From NCBI GenBank assembly GCA_003245715.1, contig QKCJ01000003.1, positions 1 through 51,916 on the forward strand: a DNA stretch of 51,916 bases, read 5' to 3'. Under the pieces are notes generated by a model that was not told where the DNA came from, made no database searches, and saw only the letters and a list, made by a program, of their open reading frames with translations. The stretch is from a bacterium. Lineage in GTDB: Bacteria > Planctomycetota > SZUA-567. This document shows positions 9,013 through 18,149 of this stretch, in pieces (the first letter of the stretch is position 1; each line of letters begins with the position of its first letter). A program made the position numbers and the translations under genes.

Positions 9013-9705
9013 ATGATAAAACATAAGAATGATTATTATGAGGAGGCGACCAGTCTTTTTACGCTGATTGAGATGTTGGTGGTTATTGCGATTATTGCGA
9101 TTCTGTCTTCCATGATTATGCCTTCCATTCAATCGTCTCTGGCAACAGCCAAGTCGGTTAGCTGTTCAAATAATCTCAAGCAGAGCTATTATATTCTGCT
9201 GAATTATGAAAATGACAATAATTATATGCCGCCGGCCTCGGATACTGATCTTCCTTACGGTAATAACCGGTTTTGGACGGGAAAACTGGCAATCAACGGT
9301 TATCTTTCGCTTACGGGGACAGATTATTGGGGCGCCAGCAGTGAAAATTGCCCGATACTGGAAGATCCGGAACCAAACAAAAATACCGTGCTCTGGGATT
9401 ACGCAATGAATATTACACATGGACGGTATTTGGGTATTCCTGCCAACGCAAATTATTACAGTTGGCAAAAGTCGGTCTTTAAAACCAGTCAAATATCACG
9501 ACCGAGCAAGCGATATTTTCTGGGAGATGCCTATATGAATTCAGCTCCGATCGTTTGGGGTGTTCCTGACGGAGCGGCGGATGGGGTTGCGTCCTACAGG
9601 CATAATAACAGGATGAATGTTTTGTATCTGGATGGACATATACAGAGTTTTGAATGCTTTGGGATATCGCATAGTGAAATGATGTTTATGTTTTATTACT
9701 GGTAA
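9013..9705 (+). CDS. Prepilin-like (type II secretion pseudopilin-like) protein
   Basis: The start at 9013 follows AGAAGG and gives a short basic leader of 15 residues; an upstream ATG at 8977 is possible. The class III signal motif FTLIEMLVVIAIIAIL (residues 16-31) is followed by a long hydrophobic helix. The C-terminal region carries YRHNNRMNVLYLDGHI, the motif common in DUF1559-like proteins of Planctomycetes and Lentisphaerota. Glu at +5 is present, but the residue before the expected cleavage point is Leu and not the usual Gly. The protein would be anchored in the inner membrane with a periplasmic globular domain. Its position at the head of a secreted hydrolase cluster suggests a link to export or surface display of those proteins, which is unproven. 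Confidence 0.85.
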   Translation: MIKHKNDYYEEATSLFTLIEMLVVIAIIAILSSMIMPSIQSSLATAKSVSCSNNLKQSYYILLNYENDNNYMPPASDTDLPYGNNRFWTGKLAINGYLSLTGTDYWGASSENCPILEDPEPNKNTVLWDYAMNITHGRYLGIPANANYYSWQKSVFKTSQISRPSKRYFLGDAYMNSAPIVWGVPDGAADGVASYRHNNRMNVLYLDGHIQSFECFGISHSEMMFMFYYW

Positions 9706-9852
9706 TATTCACTTCCTTAATTGAATTTTATCATTTTATTTTTGAATGGCTGAAGTCAGGGTGGCTAATCCCTGAATGGGGAAGCATATATTTTTGCGAG
9801 AATAAAAACAATTTGCGGTTTGCCGATACATGGTTTTATCTAAGGGGCTGTT

Positions 9853-12800
9853 ATGAAGAAAATAAATTTTGCATTAATGTTTTGGGTCGGTTTTCTGGTT
9901 TTAAACTTTGCCGGAAATTCTGAGGTGTATTGCGAAGATGTGGTCGTCAAACCAATATATCCAAGCCCCGAACAGTTGAAAGAAGATAAACTTAAAAACA
10001 AGAAAAAGCTCGAAATACTTGATCCGGCCAATAACCGCTGGCGGGCAATGCGTATCGGTATCGTTGGCAATAAGCAGGCCGCGACAATAAAGAAGTATTA
10101 TAAAAAGCCCTGGGATTTTTCCGATGGTATTCCGCAAATTATGAAGGGGCAAAAGAATGTAAGTAATCTTAAAGTCGAAGAAGGTATTCTGAAATATACC
10201 TCAGACGGCAATGGCGAAATCTTTTGGGGAAACCATTACGTTGGTAATCCGGAATATGGCGAACTGACTATTGGTGACGAGTGGTGGAGCCACTGGATGC
10301 CAATCTATCTGAAGTTAAGGATAAAGCAGTCTCTGGTAAGCTCAGACTGGACGGTTTCAATGAGACCGGTGGGCAGCAGATACGCTTACCGGAACGTTAA
10401 AAAATTTACGCTTAAGGGTAAGGAGTGGCAGGAGGTGGAACTTAATCTCGCTGATTCACGGGTCGGTTATGCGACATTGAGCCTCGAATGTTTGCAGGCG
10501 GGAAATAATATTGAAATAGATTCAGTGAGCATTTACACGCCAAGCCTCACCAGAGTTTATCAGAAAGAATTGATGATAAATTCAGAGATAGAAAAAGCGG
10601 CTTTCTGTATTAACACCGCCCCGGAATTCCGTGTTGAGATAAATGGCAAAGAGGTTTGCTCGCAGGATGGTAATCACCAGATGGCAAGCGTTCTTTACAG
10701 TTATGATGATATGGGAAAGTATTTCCAGAAGGGGAAAAACACAATCCGGGTATATGCGGAAGAATATAATTGGCAGGGAATGTATGAGTCAATTGTGATG
10801 GAAGGGGTTGTCTATGGAAAGGATGGCAGCCTTACGCCGATAGAAACGGATGCCGGTTGGCTGGGGCAATATCTTCTGGCTGACAACAAGGTGGACAATA
10901 ATAATTGGAAGCCGGTAAAGGTATTGGGGCGAAATTCAGGGCGCTTCGGTTATTCTGAGAGTGGCGCGTATTATCTCAACCCTCCGTATTACGGCAGGAT
11001 AATTGCCAAACCGGCAAACCGGAAATTGCCGATATTCAGGCCTGGCGAGAAAATTGAATTTGCTCTCGAGCTGTTTGATAAGGGACTGGATGATTCGGTA
11101 AGGCTGGAATGGGAGGTAAAGGATTCATTCAATAAAGACGCTACTGTTCTTGCCGTGAATAATATATCGCATGAAAAAGGCAAGAGCTGCAAAGCCATAT
11201 TTGCACCACAAAAACCAGGTGTATATGATCTGGTGTTTCAGTTAACCGATTCGGCTAGTGGCAAGGTTATTGACAGACATGTCTGTGAGGCTGTTTCGGT
11301 TGGGCGAATTGAGCAAAAGGAAATTTCAGGAACAAGTGCAAACGAGGGGCTGAAACTAAAAGAGCTTGAAACTATCGATTGCACAGCATTAGACAGGCCG
11401 TTTGTTTCATATACCCGTGATGGCAAAGAGTTGCCGGCGCAAATTATAACCAGGCCCTGGGGAAAATATTTACAGGGTGGGGTTGGCAAGTGTTCATTTC
11501 TTTCATGGAAGCTAGAGTTTCCAAATTATCAGAAACCGGTATTGCTTGAGATTGAATATCCTGACGATGCCGAAAGAATAATGGGGTTGTCAGTTGGCAC
11601 AAACTCTTATTTTGGCCGCATCAGCAATGACCATGGTGACCGTGAATGGCCATGCGGCGTCGGGGGAATCTATACCGGATATCAGAATGAAATAACCAAT
11701 AAAATGCGTACAACGCGGATGGTATTTTTCCCGTCCGCACGCGTTTGTTCAATTACGGTAATGAATGCCGATGCGATTAATCCGGTAGCAATCAGCAAGA
11801 TAAAAGTCTTTGAAATAGAGAATGACCTTCCGGCGGTAAAGTTCTATAAGAAGCCAGAAAGGCTTACCGGTGTCCATGCTGAAAGAATAACCGAGATACC
11901 CAACAGCTTTTACAATGGCGAGATGAATTCAGTATTCAGCGGCGGTCATTTGATGGCGGTCAGAGAGTTTGACCATTTTTACCGTGAGTGGTATCTGACA
12001 AATTCCAACCTTATCAAGTATATGCGTTTTTGCGGTGAGAATATGCTGATCGCTGGAATGCACATGTATATTGTGGCTAATTATCCGACGCGTAATCCGG
12101 ATGACTTGAAGGTTAATTCTGCGCAGGCTGATGTTGCCGCGTTACTTGGTGAAATGTTTGCGGCAAATGATTTGAATCTTATTCTTGGTGTTGAGTTTGC
12201 AAATCCCGCGCCATTAAGATCACTCAGCAGAAAAACCGATGAGCAGGTCGCTGCTGGCGCAAAGACTTATCTTGAGGTTGACAGGCATGGTAAGCAGATT
12301 GTTTCATGGCATAAGATTGCGAATGTAAATGACAATGAGGTGCAGAGCAGATTCTACGAAGTTATCGCAGATTTATGCCAGCTGTACAAAAACAATCCCG
12401 GCGTCAAGGGGGTATTGTTGCAGCAAGGGCGCAGCAGTTTTCATCCGGTTTTCCCGCAGACACCAAATCTTACCGGCCCACTCGATTCTGGTTACAGTGA
12501 TACGACTATTGAGGTCTTTGAAAATGAAACAGGAATCAAGATCCCTGTTGATTATAAAGATCCGCAGCGTTTCAGTAAACGCTATGACTGGTTGATGAAG
12601 AATAAAAAGGCGGAATGGATAAAGTGGCGCGCCAGAAAAATGTTTAACCTTAATAAAAAAGCTGCTGACATGATAAAGGCGGCAAATCCGAACTGGCTGA
12701 TGTATATAATCTACAATACCAGACTTAATTGGCTCTTCGACAGCAAGTTGACCTTTACTGAATATCTGGTTCGTTCGGGTTTTGATCCTGCGTTGTACAA

Positions 12801-14217
12801 TGATCCGGCTTTTTGTATCGGCAGGGAATATCCGGAAACTGTACGGGATCAGGCAAACGAGTATGGCAAATATTCAGCAATGCAGATATTTAACGCATCA
12901 CCTGAAATTATAAAGCTGTATACAGATCGGAAGCCGCAGACCTGTGTCCAGACTGGTCCGCAGTTTTTTGAACCGCACCTTAGAATACCAAAGGATAAAT
13001 GGTATTGGGATTCGCAGCTTAACGGTTCCTATGCCATGCCGACTGATGAAAATGTATTGCGCCTGTATAACAGGATACTGGCACGACAGACTCCGGAGAT
13101 GATTGCTCAGTATTGGACAGACATGAATCTACCAAACGGTTCCGAGCAGCCGCGGCGGGATTTTAACCGGGCATTTCTTGCTATTCCAGAAGGCAATTAT
13201 GAAACACTGAAAGGAAATGGTTTTGATGATAATACCGTTGTTAGAAAGAGCGGTTCGGCCTTTTATATAGTAAACCTGCTGGGAGAAGAATTGACATTGC
13301 AGTTGAGTTTTAACGCGGCCAAAGACATTGTAGATCTGGTCTCGGGAGATAAGTTGCAGGTTAAAAACGGCAGTGTGGGTTTGCTTATTGCGCCATACGG
13401 GATGAGAGTATTTGGTATGGAAAATGGAAGTCTGCAGAAAGCTACTTCAAGTTCTTCAAAAGAGTTTGTTGAGGGGATGAAAAATTCTATCAGCAAATTG
13501 TTAAGTGTAAACGCGCAGGCGAAGACGACATTGGTGAGTGTCGATAAAAAATCGGATAATTATTCAGCGCTCGAAGAATATATTGAGACATCAGATCAGA
13601 TCATCTCCGCTTACAGGGCAAAAGCATATGGCAGGGCTTTTTCAATGTATAGAGGGTACAAAATGAAAAGGCTTATGGCATTGACCAAAGACATGGTCGC
13701 GCCTATAAGCTGGAAACTGATTGGCCCGTTTGCAAACAGCAACCGTGAAAATTTTGACAAGGTACTGGATGTCGAGAGCGATTTGCTTAATGGGGTAATG
13801 AAGAAAAGCTACAGCGGTGTTGACGGTAAAACAGTGACGTGGCAGAAAATCCAAACACAAAGTAATGGCGATTATAGAGGTATAATTAACTTGTGCGAAA
13901 TTTATGGAAACGACTCGATGTTTTTAATCGCGTATGCAGTCACAAGCGTATATGTGAAGGACGCGACCCAGGCTTGCATGCTCTTGGGCAGTGATGATGG
14001 CCTTAAAGTTTGGATTAATGGTAAACAGGTATTCAGAATAAAGCCTGCGCGTGGACTTACTCCCGGAGAGGATAGCGTGGTCACCGATTTAAAGGCTGGC
14101 TGGAATACTGTAATCCTGAAGCTGGAAAATAATATTGGCGCATGGGGGGCATCTTTCGAATTGAAGCAACTGGATGGCACGGAGATTCCGGGATTGCGTT
14201 ATTCCTTTAATAATTGA
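9853..14217 (+). CDS. Very large secreted putative glycoside hydrolase (1454 aa)
   Basis: A signal peptide spans residues 1-27, and AGGGG stands 7 bases before the ATG. From the N-terminus there is a beta-rich, CBM-like region (about 60-230) and a sugar-binding jelly-roll-like region (about 235-380). Next come an Ig-like region (about 385-490), a further beta domain (about 500-670) and an alpha/beta region resembling a TIM barrel of family-10-like/GHL hydrolases (about 690-1110). The last 170 residues hold a galactose-binding/PA14-like domain that begins near LIGPFANS (1286) and contains GSDDGLKVWINGK. I see no diagnostic catalytic motif that fixes a family. It is followed at 51 bases by another secreted gene. 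The protein probably binds and attacks a complex polysaccharide outside the inner membrane. Confidence 0.7.
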   Translation: MKKINFALMFWVGFLVLNFAGNSEVYCEDVVVKPIYPSPEQLKEDKLKNKKKLEILDPANNRWRAMRIGIVGNKQAATIKKYYKKPWDFSDGIPQIMKGQKNVSNLKVEEGILKYTSDGNGEIFWGNHYVGNPEYGELTIGDEWWSHWMPIYLKLRIKQSLVSSDWTVSMRPVGSRYAYRNVKKFTLKGKEWQEVELNLADSRVGYATLSLECLQAGNNIEIDSVSIYTPSLTRVYQKELMINSEIEKAAFCINTAPEFRVEINGKEVCSQDGNHQMASVLYSYDDMGKYFQKGKNTIRVYAEEYNWQGMYESIVMEGVVYGKDGSLTPIETDAGWLGQYLLADNKVDNNNWKPVKVLGRNSGRFGYSESGAYYLNPPYYGRIIAKPANRKLPIFRPGEKIEFALELFDKGLDDSVRLEWEVKDSFNKDATVLAVNNISHEKGKSCKAIFAPQKPGVYDLVFQLTDSASGKVIDRHVCEAVSVGRIEQKEISGTSANEGLKLKELETIDCTALDRPFVSYTRDGKELPAQIITRPWGKYLQGGVGKCSFLSWKLEFPNYQKPVLLEIEYPDDAERIMGLSVGTNSYFGRISNDHGDREWPCGVGGIYTGYQNEITNKMRTTRMVFFPSARVCSITVMNADAINPVAISKIKVFEIENDLPAVKFYKKPERLTGVHAERITEIPNSFYNGEMNSVFSGGHLMAVREFDHFYREWYLTNSNLIKYMRFCGENMLIAGMHMYIVANYPTRNPDDLKVNSAQADVAALLGEMFAANDLNLILGVEFANPAPLRSLSRKTDEQVAAGAKTYLEVDRHGKQIVSWHKIANVNDNEVQSRFYEVIADLCQLYKNNPGVKGVLLQQGRSSFHPVFPQTPNLTGPLDSGYSDTTIEVFENETGIKIPVDYKDPQRFSKRYDWLMKNKKAEWIKWRARKMFNLNKKAADMIKAANPNWLMYIIYNTRLNWLFDSKLTFTEYLVRSGFDPALYNDPAFCIGREYPETVRDQANEYGKYSAMQIFNASPEIIKLYTDRKPQTCVQTGPQFFEPHLRIPKDKWYWDSQLNGSYAMPTDENVLRLYNRILARQTPEMIAQYWTDMNLPNGSEQPRRDFNRAFLAIPEGNYETLKGNGFDDNTVVRKSGSAFYIVNLLGEELTLQLSFNAAKDIVDLVSGDKLQVKNGSVGLLIAPYGMRVFGMENGSLQKATSSSSKEFVEGMKNSISKLLSVNAQAKTTLVSVDKKSDNYSALEEYIETSDQIISAYRAKAYGRAFSMYRGYKMKRLMALTKDMVAPISWKLIGPFANSNRENFDKVLDVESDLLNGVMKKSYSGVDGKTVTWQKIQTQSNGDYRGIINLCEIYGNDSMFLIAYAVTSVYVKDATQACMLLGSDDGLKVWINGKQVFRIKPARGLTPGEDSVVTDLKAGWNTVILKLENNIGAWGASFELKQLDGTEIPGLRYSFNN

Positions 14218-14268
14218 GTTTATGTTTTGGTTGTATTTATTGGTCGTATTAAGAGATTAGGAGTAGAG

Positions 14269-14997
14269 ATGAAAATTTCAAAGATTATTCTGGCGCTTGC
14301 GGTTTTGTTTTTGGGTGTATGTGTTGCTGCTGAAAAAGATGACCCCGACAGTGGCATGACAGTTATTGGCGATGCTGCGCCTTATGGTAATTTTGACTGG
14401 CCGCTTGAGGACTGTGAGGTCAATGCGAGTCTTAAAGATAATATTTACAAGTGCGCGATGTTTCTGAAAATTGCGGATGATCCTAAAAAAGTTTTCATCT
14501 CGTATTATGCTGAACGTAATATTGAGAAGGCTGAAAATCAGCCGGAAATAAGTCTGGATGATAAAGTCGTCTATGAATCGGCAAAAGAGTCAATTAAGTG
14601 TGACTTCTCAAAAGTAACCGGAAATGCTCTTCGTAGATTTAGTTTGTTTACCAAAACTCCCGTTGTTATGGAGAAAGGGTTTATGTATACGGCAACGGTT
14701 TATCTTAAGGCTGGTGAACCGGATTATAATTTAAAAGCGTCGCTCATGGGTAAAAGCAAGATAGAAGGCGTGATTAAGGAAGCAGGTATTCATAATTTCA
14801 CGAATAAAGCCGCATCAAATTTCTGGCAACCTGTTGAGATCAACCTTACACTCAATCACAATGCAAAAATTGAAAGTGGTGAGTTTAATCGTATTGCCAT
14901 AGATATTGTCAAGCCCGGTATTTTCTGGATCGGAAAAGTTGTTATCAGCAAACGTCCGCTCAAGCCGAACGAAAAGATTGTCTATGGCAAGTACTGA
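14269..14997 (+). CDS. Secreted protein of unknown function, carbohydrate-binding-like
   Basis: The start at 14269 follows AGGAG by about 6 bases and gives a clean signal peptide (MKISKIILALAVLFLGVC, with cleavage near AAEKDD). The mature part, about 220 residues, appears all-beta and includes a segment like the CBM4/9 sandwich (TATVYLKAGEPDYNLKASL, then FWQPVEINLTL). No catalytic motif is visible. It lies 51 bases after the 1454-residue protein and 40 before the next secreted protein, so it is very likely co-transcribed with both. I infer an accessory sugar-binding role. A Cys in the signal peptide (residue 18) could make it a lipoprotein, but the lipobox is poor. Confidence 0.6.
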   Translation: MKISKIILALAVLFLGVCVAAEKDDPDSGMTVIGDAAPYGNFDWPLEDCEVNASLKDNIYKCAMFLKIADDPKKVFISYYAERNIEKAENQPEISLDDKVVYESAKESIKCDFSKVTGNALRRFSLFTKTPVVMEKGFMYTATVYLKAGEPDYNLKASLMGKSKIEGVIKEAGIHNFTNKAASNFWQPVEINLTLNHNAKIESGEFNRIAIDIVKPGIFWIGKVVISKRPLKPNEKIVYGKY

Positions 14998-15037
14998 TTT
15001 GTTGTGTTGAATATTTTTTATACTGGAAGCGACTGTC

Positions 15038-16528
15038 ATGAAACATATCTGTAAAATATTTATCGCCTTGACGGTGTTGATTGCCTCGCATCATTTGCTG
15101 GCGGAAGATTCTGTTGCCCTGAAAGACATACCCGTTATGGCAAGCGGACCGGTTTGGACTGTATGGGGATCAAGAGAACCTGTTTTCAACAAGAACCATC
15201 AGGGCAATGCGGTGCATATTGCCGGAAAAAAATATGATGATGCTCTGGTAGGACATATGGGGATGAGTTTAGTTTATAACTTGTCTGCAAATGCTAAAAC
15301 TTTTAAGGGGCTTGTTGGTATTGAAGATGAAACCCCTGTAAAGCTCAAGGTTGAAAAAGGCGCTACTTGCACGTCTGATCTGGTTATTCTTGTGGATAGG
15401 AAAGAGGTTTTGCGGCAACCGGTAACATTGGGGAATATTGCTGTTCCTTTCTCGGTAGACCTTAAGGGAAAAATGCAGCTTGAAATTAGAGCTGAATGCG
15501 GACTTGATTCAAGGCAGTTCGTATTAAAAAGGCTGACGCTGGCTGATCCGGTAATTGTTACTGACAACAAAGACAAATTACTCGCTTGTGCTGCTTCATG
15601 GAAGGCATTATATGACGGCGAGCTTAATAAGAAATTATCCTATCCGCCTGCCCCGAAGTGGAACGGTTTTGTCTGTAGTAAGGTTAAAATCCCCGGTTAT
15701 GACAATGCGTATAAGATTGACAATGGTGTATTGGAAATGATTGTTTCGCCTGAATGTGGCGGAAAGATCTTTGAGCTAAAGCTTAAGGGCGGGGAAAATG
15801 TTTTGCAGAATAAGCCGGAATTACTGAAGGGAAAAATTCCGGCAAGAGGGAAGATGATTTATATCGGCGGCTTCTTTACTAATCCCGAGCCCAGAAATTA
15901 TAATCTTGCCGCTGATCCGGCGCTTGCTTATGGGAGATACAAGATTGAATTCCCGGTGGACGGGGAAATTGTTCTGACCTCACCTGATAGTTGGGTGTTT
16001 TTTCTGCAGTCCATGATAAAAATTAAACTGCAGCCCGGCAGTCCGCAATTGCAAGTTGAAACCTCCTATAAAAATATTGCGGATTTTAATAACCTGAGCG
16101 GCATCTGGTCTTTGACTGCGGTGGAAAATAAATTGCTGGATGAAATCCTGATCCCTGACAATTCAGAAGGGATAAAAAATAATCCGCTGTATACCAGAGG
16201 GCGTCTTGATCCGGTAATGAAAAAAGAAAATGGCTGGATTGCGTTTCGTTTTACGAGGGATTTTTTTGCTTCTCTGGGAAAATATGAAGGGGTGCAATGG
16301 GAGTCGTATAGTGTCAATAATGAATTGCACGCGCTGATTGCAGATACCTGGTTTATCAAGAAAACTGAGAGTCAGGTTTTTCCGGTTAGCGATATGGGCG
16401 GGTTTTATCCGCTCCATTTTTATCTGGGGAAAAGGACCTGTGAGCTGGAATTTCACAGCCCGCTGAAAAACCTGAAACCTGGTGAGAAAGTAAGTTTTGT
16501 TGAGTATTGGCATTTGAAAAAGAAATGA
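15038..16528 (+). CDS. Secreted protein with NPCBM-like and DUF4380-like domains
   Basis: A signal peptide spans residues 1-22, and GGAAG stands 8 bases before the start. Residues about 28-180 match the novel putative carbohydrate-binding module (NPCBM) pattern: YDDALVGHMGMSLVYNL, then FKGLVGIEDE, then a strand containing VILVDRKEVL, then RQFVLKRLTLADP. Residues about 220-495 are a beta-supersandwich that resembles DUF4380 and galactose-mutarotase-like folds (IDNGVLEMIVSPECGGKI). Such folds are found next to hydrolases in this phylum. It probably binds or processes sugars outside the cytoplasm. No active site is identified. It sits in the run of co-oriented genes between the 1454-residue protein and the GH63-like enzyme. 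Confidence 0.7.
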   Translation: MKHICKIFIALTVLIASHHLLAEDSVALKDIPVMASGPVWTVWGSREPVFNKNHQGNAVHIAGKKYDDALVGHMGMSLVYNLSANAKTFKGLVGIEDETPVKLKVEKGATCTSDLVILVDRKEVLRQPVTLGNIAVPFSVDLKGKMQLEIRAECGLDSRQFVLKRLTLADPVIVTDNKDKLLACAASWKALYDGELNKKLSYPPAPKWNGFVCSKVKIPGYDNAYKIDNGVLEMIVSPECGGKIFELKLKGGENVLQNKPELLKGKIPARGKMIYIGGFFTNPEPRNYNLAADPALAYGRYKIEFPVDGEIVLTSPDSWVFFLQSMIKIKLQPGSPQLQVETSYKNIADFNNLSGIWSLTAVENKLLDEILIPDNSEGIKNNPLYTRGRLDPVMKKENGWIAFRFTRDFFASLGKYEGVQWESYSVNNELHALIADTWFIKKTESQVFPVSDMGGFYPLHFYLGKRTCELEFHSPLKNLKPGEKVSFVEYWHLKKK

Positions 16529-16619
16529 TTTGTGCGTATAAATTGTTGCTGAATATTATTGTTGGCAGTCGGTTTTTTTCGGTGTTGTTGTTTGGGTATG
16601 TAAAAACAAGGTGGCTTTT

Positions 16620-18056
16620 ATGAAAGAACGTATTTCCCGGAAATTCAGTCCTGATTGGTGTCCTGAGCCTGTTGTCGATGATTTTCCAGATTTTGTTAAT
16701 CTGTACTGGAAGGCCTGGGCGCTTGCCTGGGATCATGTCAAAAAATGTGAAGGGATGCCGCAATCCCCTTTTATGGATGAAGGCTTTGCAAATGACCGGA
16801 TCTGGATTTGGGATACATGCTTTATGGTGCATTTTTGTAAATATGCGCCGGACTATTTCCCCGGTATAGAGAGCTTTGATAACTTTTATCAGGCAATGCA
16901 TGACGGGGTTGTGATTCCGCTTAAGATGCAGCACCCCGATAACCCTCCTCTCTTTGCCTGGATAGAGTATGAGTATTACAAGCTTACTGGTGACGCCTCG
17001 CGGATATCCGGAATTTTACTCGACAAGCAGTACCTCCAGAAGCATTATGAGTTTATTGAAAATGTCCGCAGCGGACAGAAACCTGATTACGCTGTCTGTG
17101 AAATGACTGCCCAGAAAGAAGAGTTCGGTTTCCGCTGGACGGGTTGTCCTAACGGCATGGATAATACGCCGCGCGGCCGTGATGATTATGACTTGATATT
17201 GTGGGTTGATCTTATGGCGCAACAGGCCCTGTCTGCGGACTGTATTTCACGGCTGGCTGAAACTATCGGTGCGGATGATATTGCCGGGGAGTACCGCCAA
17301 AAGTCTCAGCAATATTTCAAGATCCTCAATGAAATGTACTGGGATGATGAGGATGGCTGTTATTATGACATTAAGCTCCAGGCGCCGTATGATAAGGTGA
17401 AAATCAAGACTCCTGCATCGTTCTGGCCGATGATTGCCGGAGCGGTGAACTCTGAACAGGCGCAGAAACTTGAGGCTTTGGCAAAAGACAGGGATGTTTT
17501 CGGCGGTGCTATGCCCTGGCCGAGTATCGCCAGAAATGATGAAGATTTTTGTGATGATGGCCGGTACTGGCGGGGAGGAATCTGGCTGCCTACAGCCTAC
17601 ATGGCAACCAAGGCTCTCAACCGCTATGGTTTCCTCGATACCGCTTCAGAGTTGGCGCAAAATCTCCTTTCTCATATGAGTAAGACTTATATTTCATATG
17701 AGCCGCACACTATATGGGAATGCTACAGCCCTACCAGCCCGACCCCATCATCAGCCAAGGCTAAGGAACAGGTCTGCCGTCCTGACTTCTGCGGCTGGTC
17801 GGCTCTGGGGCCGATTTCAATGCTTATTGAGGATGTAATCGGTTTTTATGATATTGACGCGATCAAGAATCAGATCAGCTGGAATAAGCATTTGCCTGGC
17901 CGCCATGGCATCAGACGCCTTAAGTTTGGCGGTACAATTACCGACATAATTGCTGATGGCAACCAGATCAGTGTTTCATCAACACAAGATTATTCGCTGG
18001 TTATCAATGGTAAAGTGTATGAAGTCAAAAAAGGCGAACAGACCTTTGTACTATAA
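16620..18056 (+). CDS. Intracellular GH63/MGH1-like (alpha/alpha)6-barrel glycoside hydrolase
   Basis: The ATG at 16620 is chosen over an in-frame GTG at 16611 because AAGG lies 8 bases upstream. There is no signal peptide. The sequence follows the GH63/mannosylglycerate-hydrolase (MGH1) pattern. IWIWDTCFMV (61-70) and NGMDNTPRG (178-186, general acid Asp181) come first. They are followed by YWRGGIWLPTAYM and the late TIWECYSP, whose Glu is the likely base. The length, 478 residues, is normal for the family. These enzymes are inverting hydrolases of alpha-linked sugars. It is the last gene before a strong terminator, so it probably completes in the cytoplasm the degradation started by the secreted proteins upstream. 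Confidence 0.8.
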   Translation: MKERISRKFSPDWCPEPVVDDFPDFVNLYWKAWALAWDHVKKCEGMPQSPFMDEGFANDRIWIWDTCFMVHFCKYAPDYFPGIESFDNFYQAMHDGVVIPLKMQHPDNPPLFAWIEYEYYKLTGDASRISGILLDKQYLQKHYEFIENVRSGQKPDYAVCEMTAQKEEFGFRWTGCPNGMDNTPRGRDDYDLILWVDLMAQQALSADCISRLAETIGADDIAGEYRQKSQQYFKILNEMYWDDEDGCYYDIKLQAPYDKVKIKTPASFWPMIAGAVNSEQAQKLEALAKDRDVFGGAMPWPSIARNDEDFCDDGRYWRGGIWLPTAYMATKALNRYGFLDTASELAQNLLSHMSKTYISYEPHTIWECYSPTSPTPSSAKAKEQVCRPDFCGWSALGPISMLIEDVIGFYDIDAIKNQISWNKHLPGRHGIRRLKFGGTITDIIADGNQISVSSTQDYSLVINGKVYEVKKGEQTFVL

Positions 18057-18086
18057 TTTTTCTGCATAAAATAATTAATAACGATG

Positions 18087-18124
18087 GGAGCGTTTGGGGC
18101 GGATTTGCCCTGAACGCTCCTTTT
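18087..18124 (+). terminator. Intrinsic terminator after the GH63-like gene
   Basis: Stem GGAGCGTT (18087-18094) with AACGCTCC (18113-18120), extended inside by GGGGC with GCCCT, and followed by TTTT. It ends the plus-strand cluster and also faces the convergent GH43-like gene. Confidence 0.85.
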
Positions 18125-18149
18125 AAATCGCTTGCAATTGAATTACCGT

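Noticed and set aside
9756..9775. Hairpin TCAGGG/CCCTGA after the prepilin-like gene
   Set aside because: No T-run follows and the stem is only 6 bp, so I do not call it a terminator.
16386..16934. 182-codon minus-strand frame
   Set aside because: It overlaps the ends of two real genes and has no family features.
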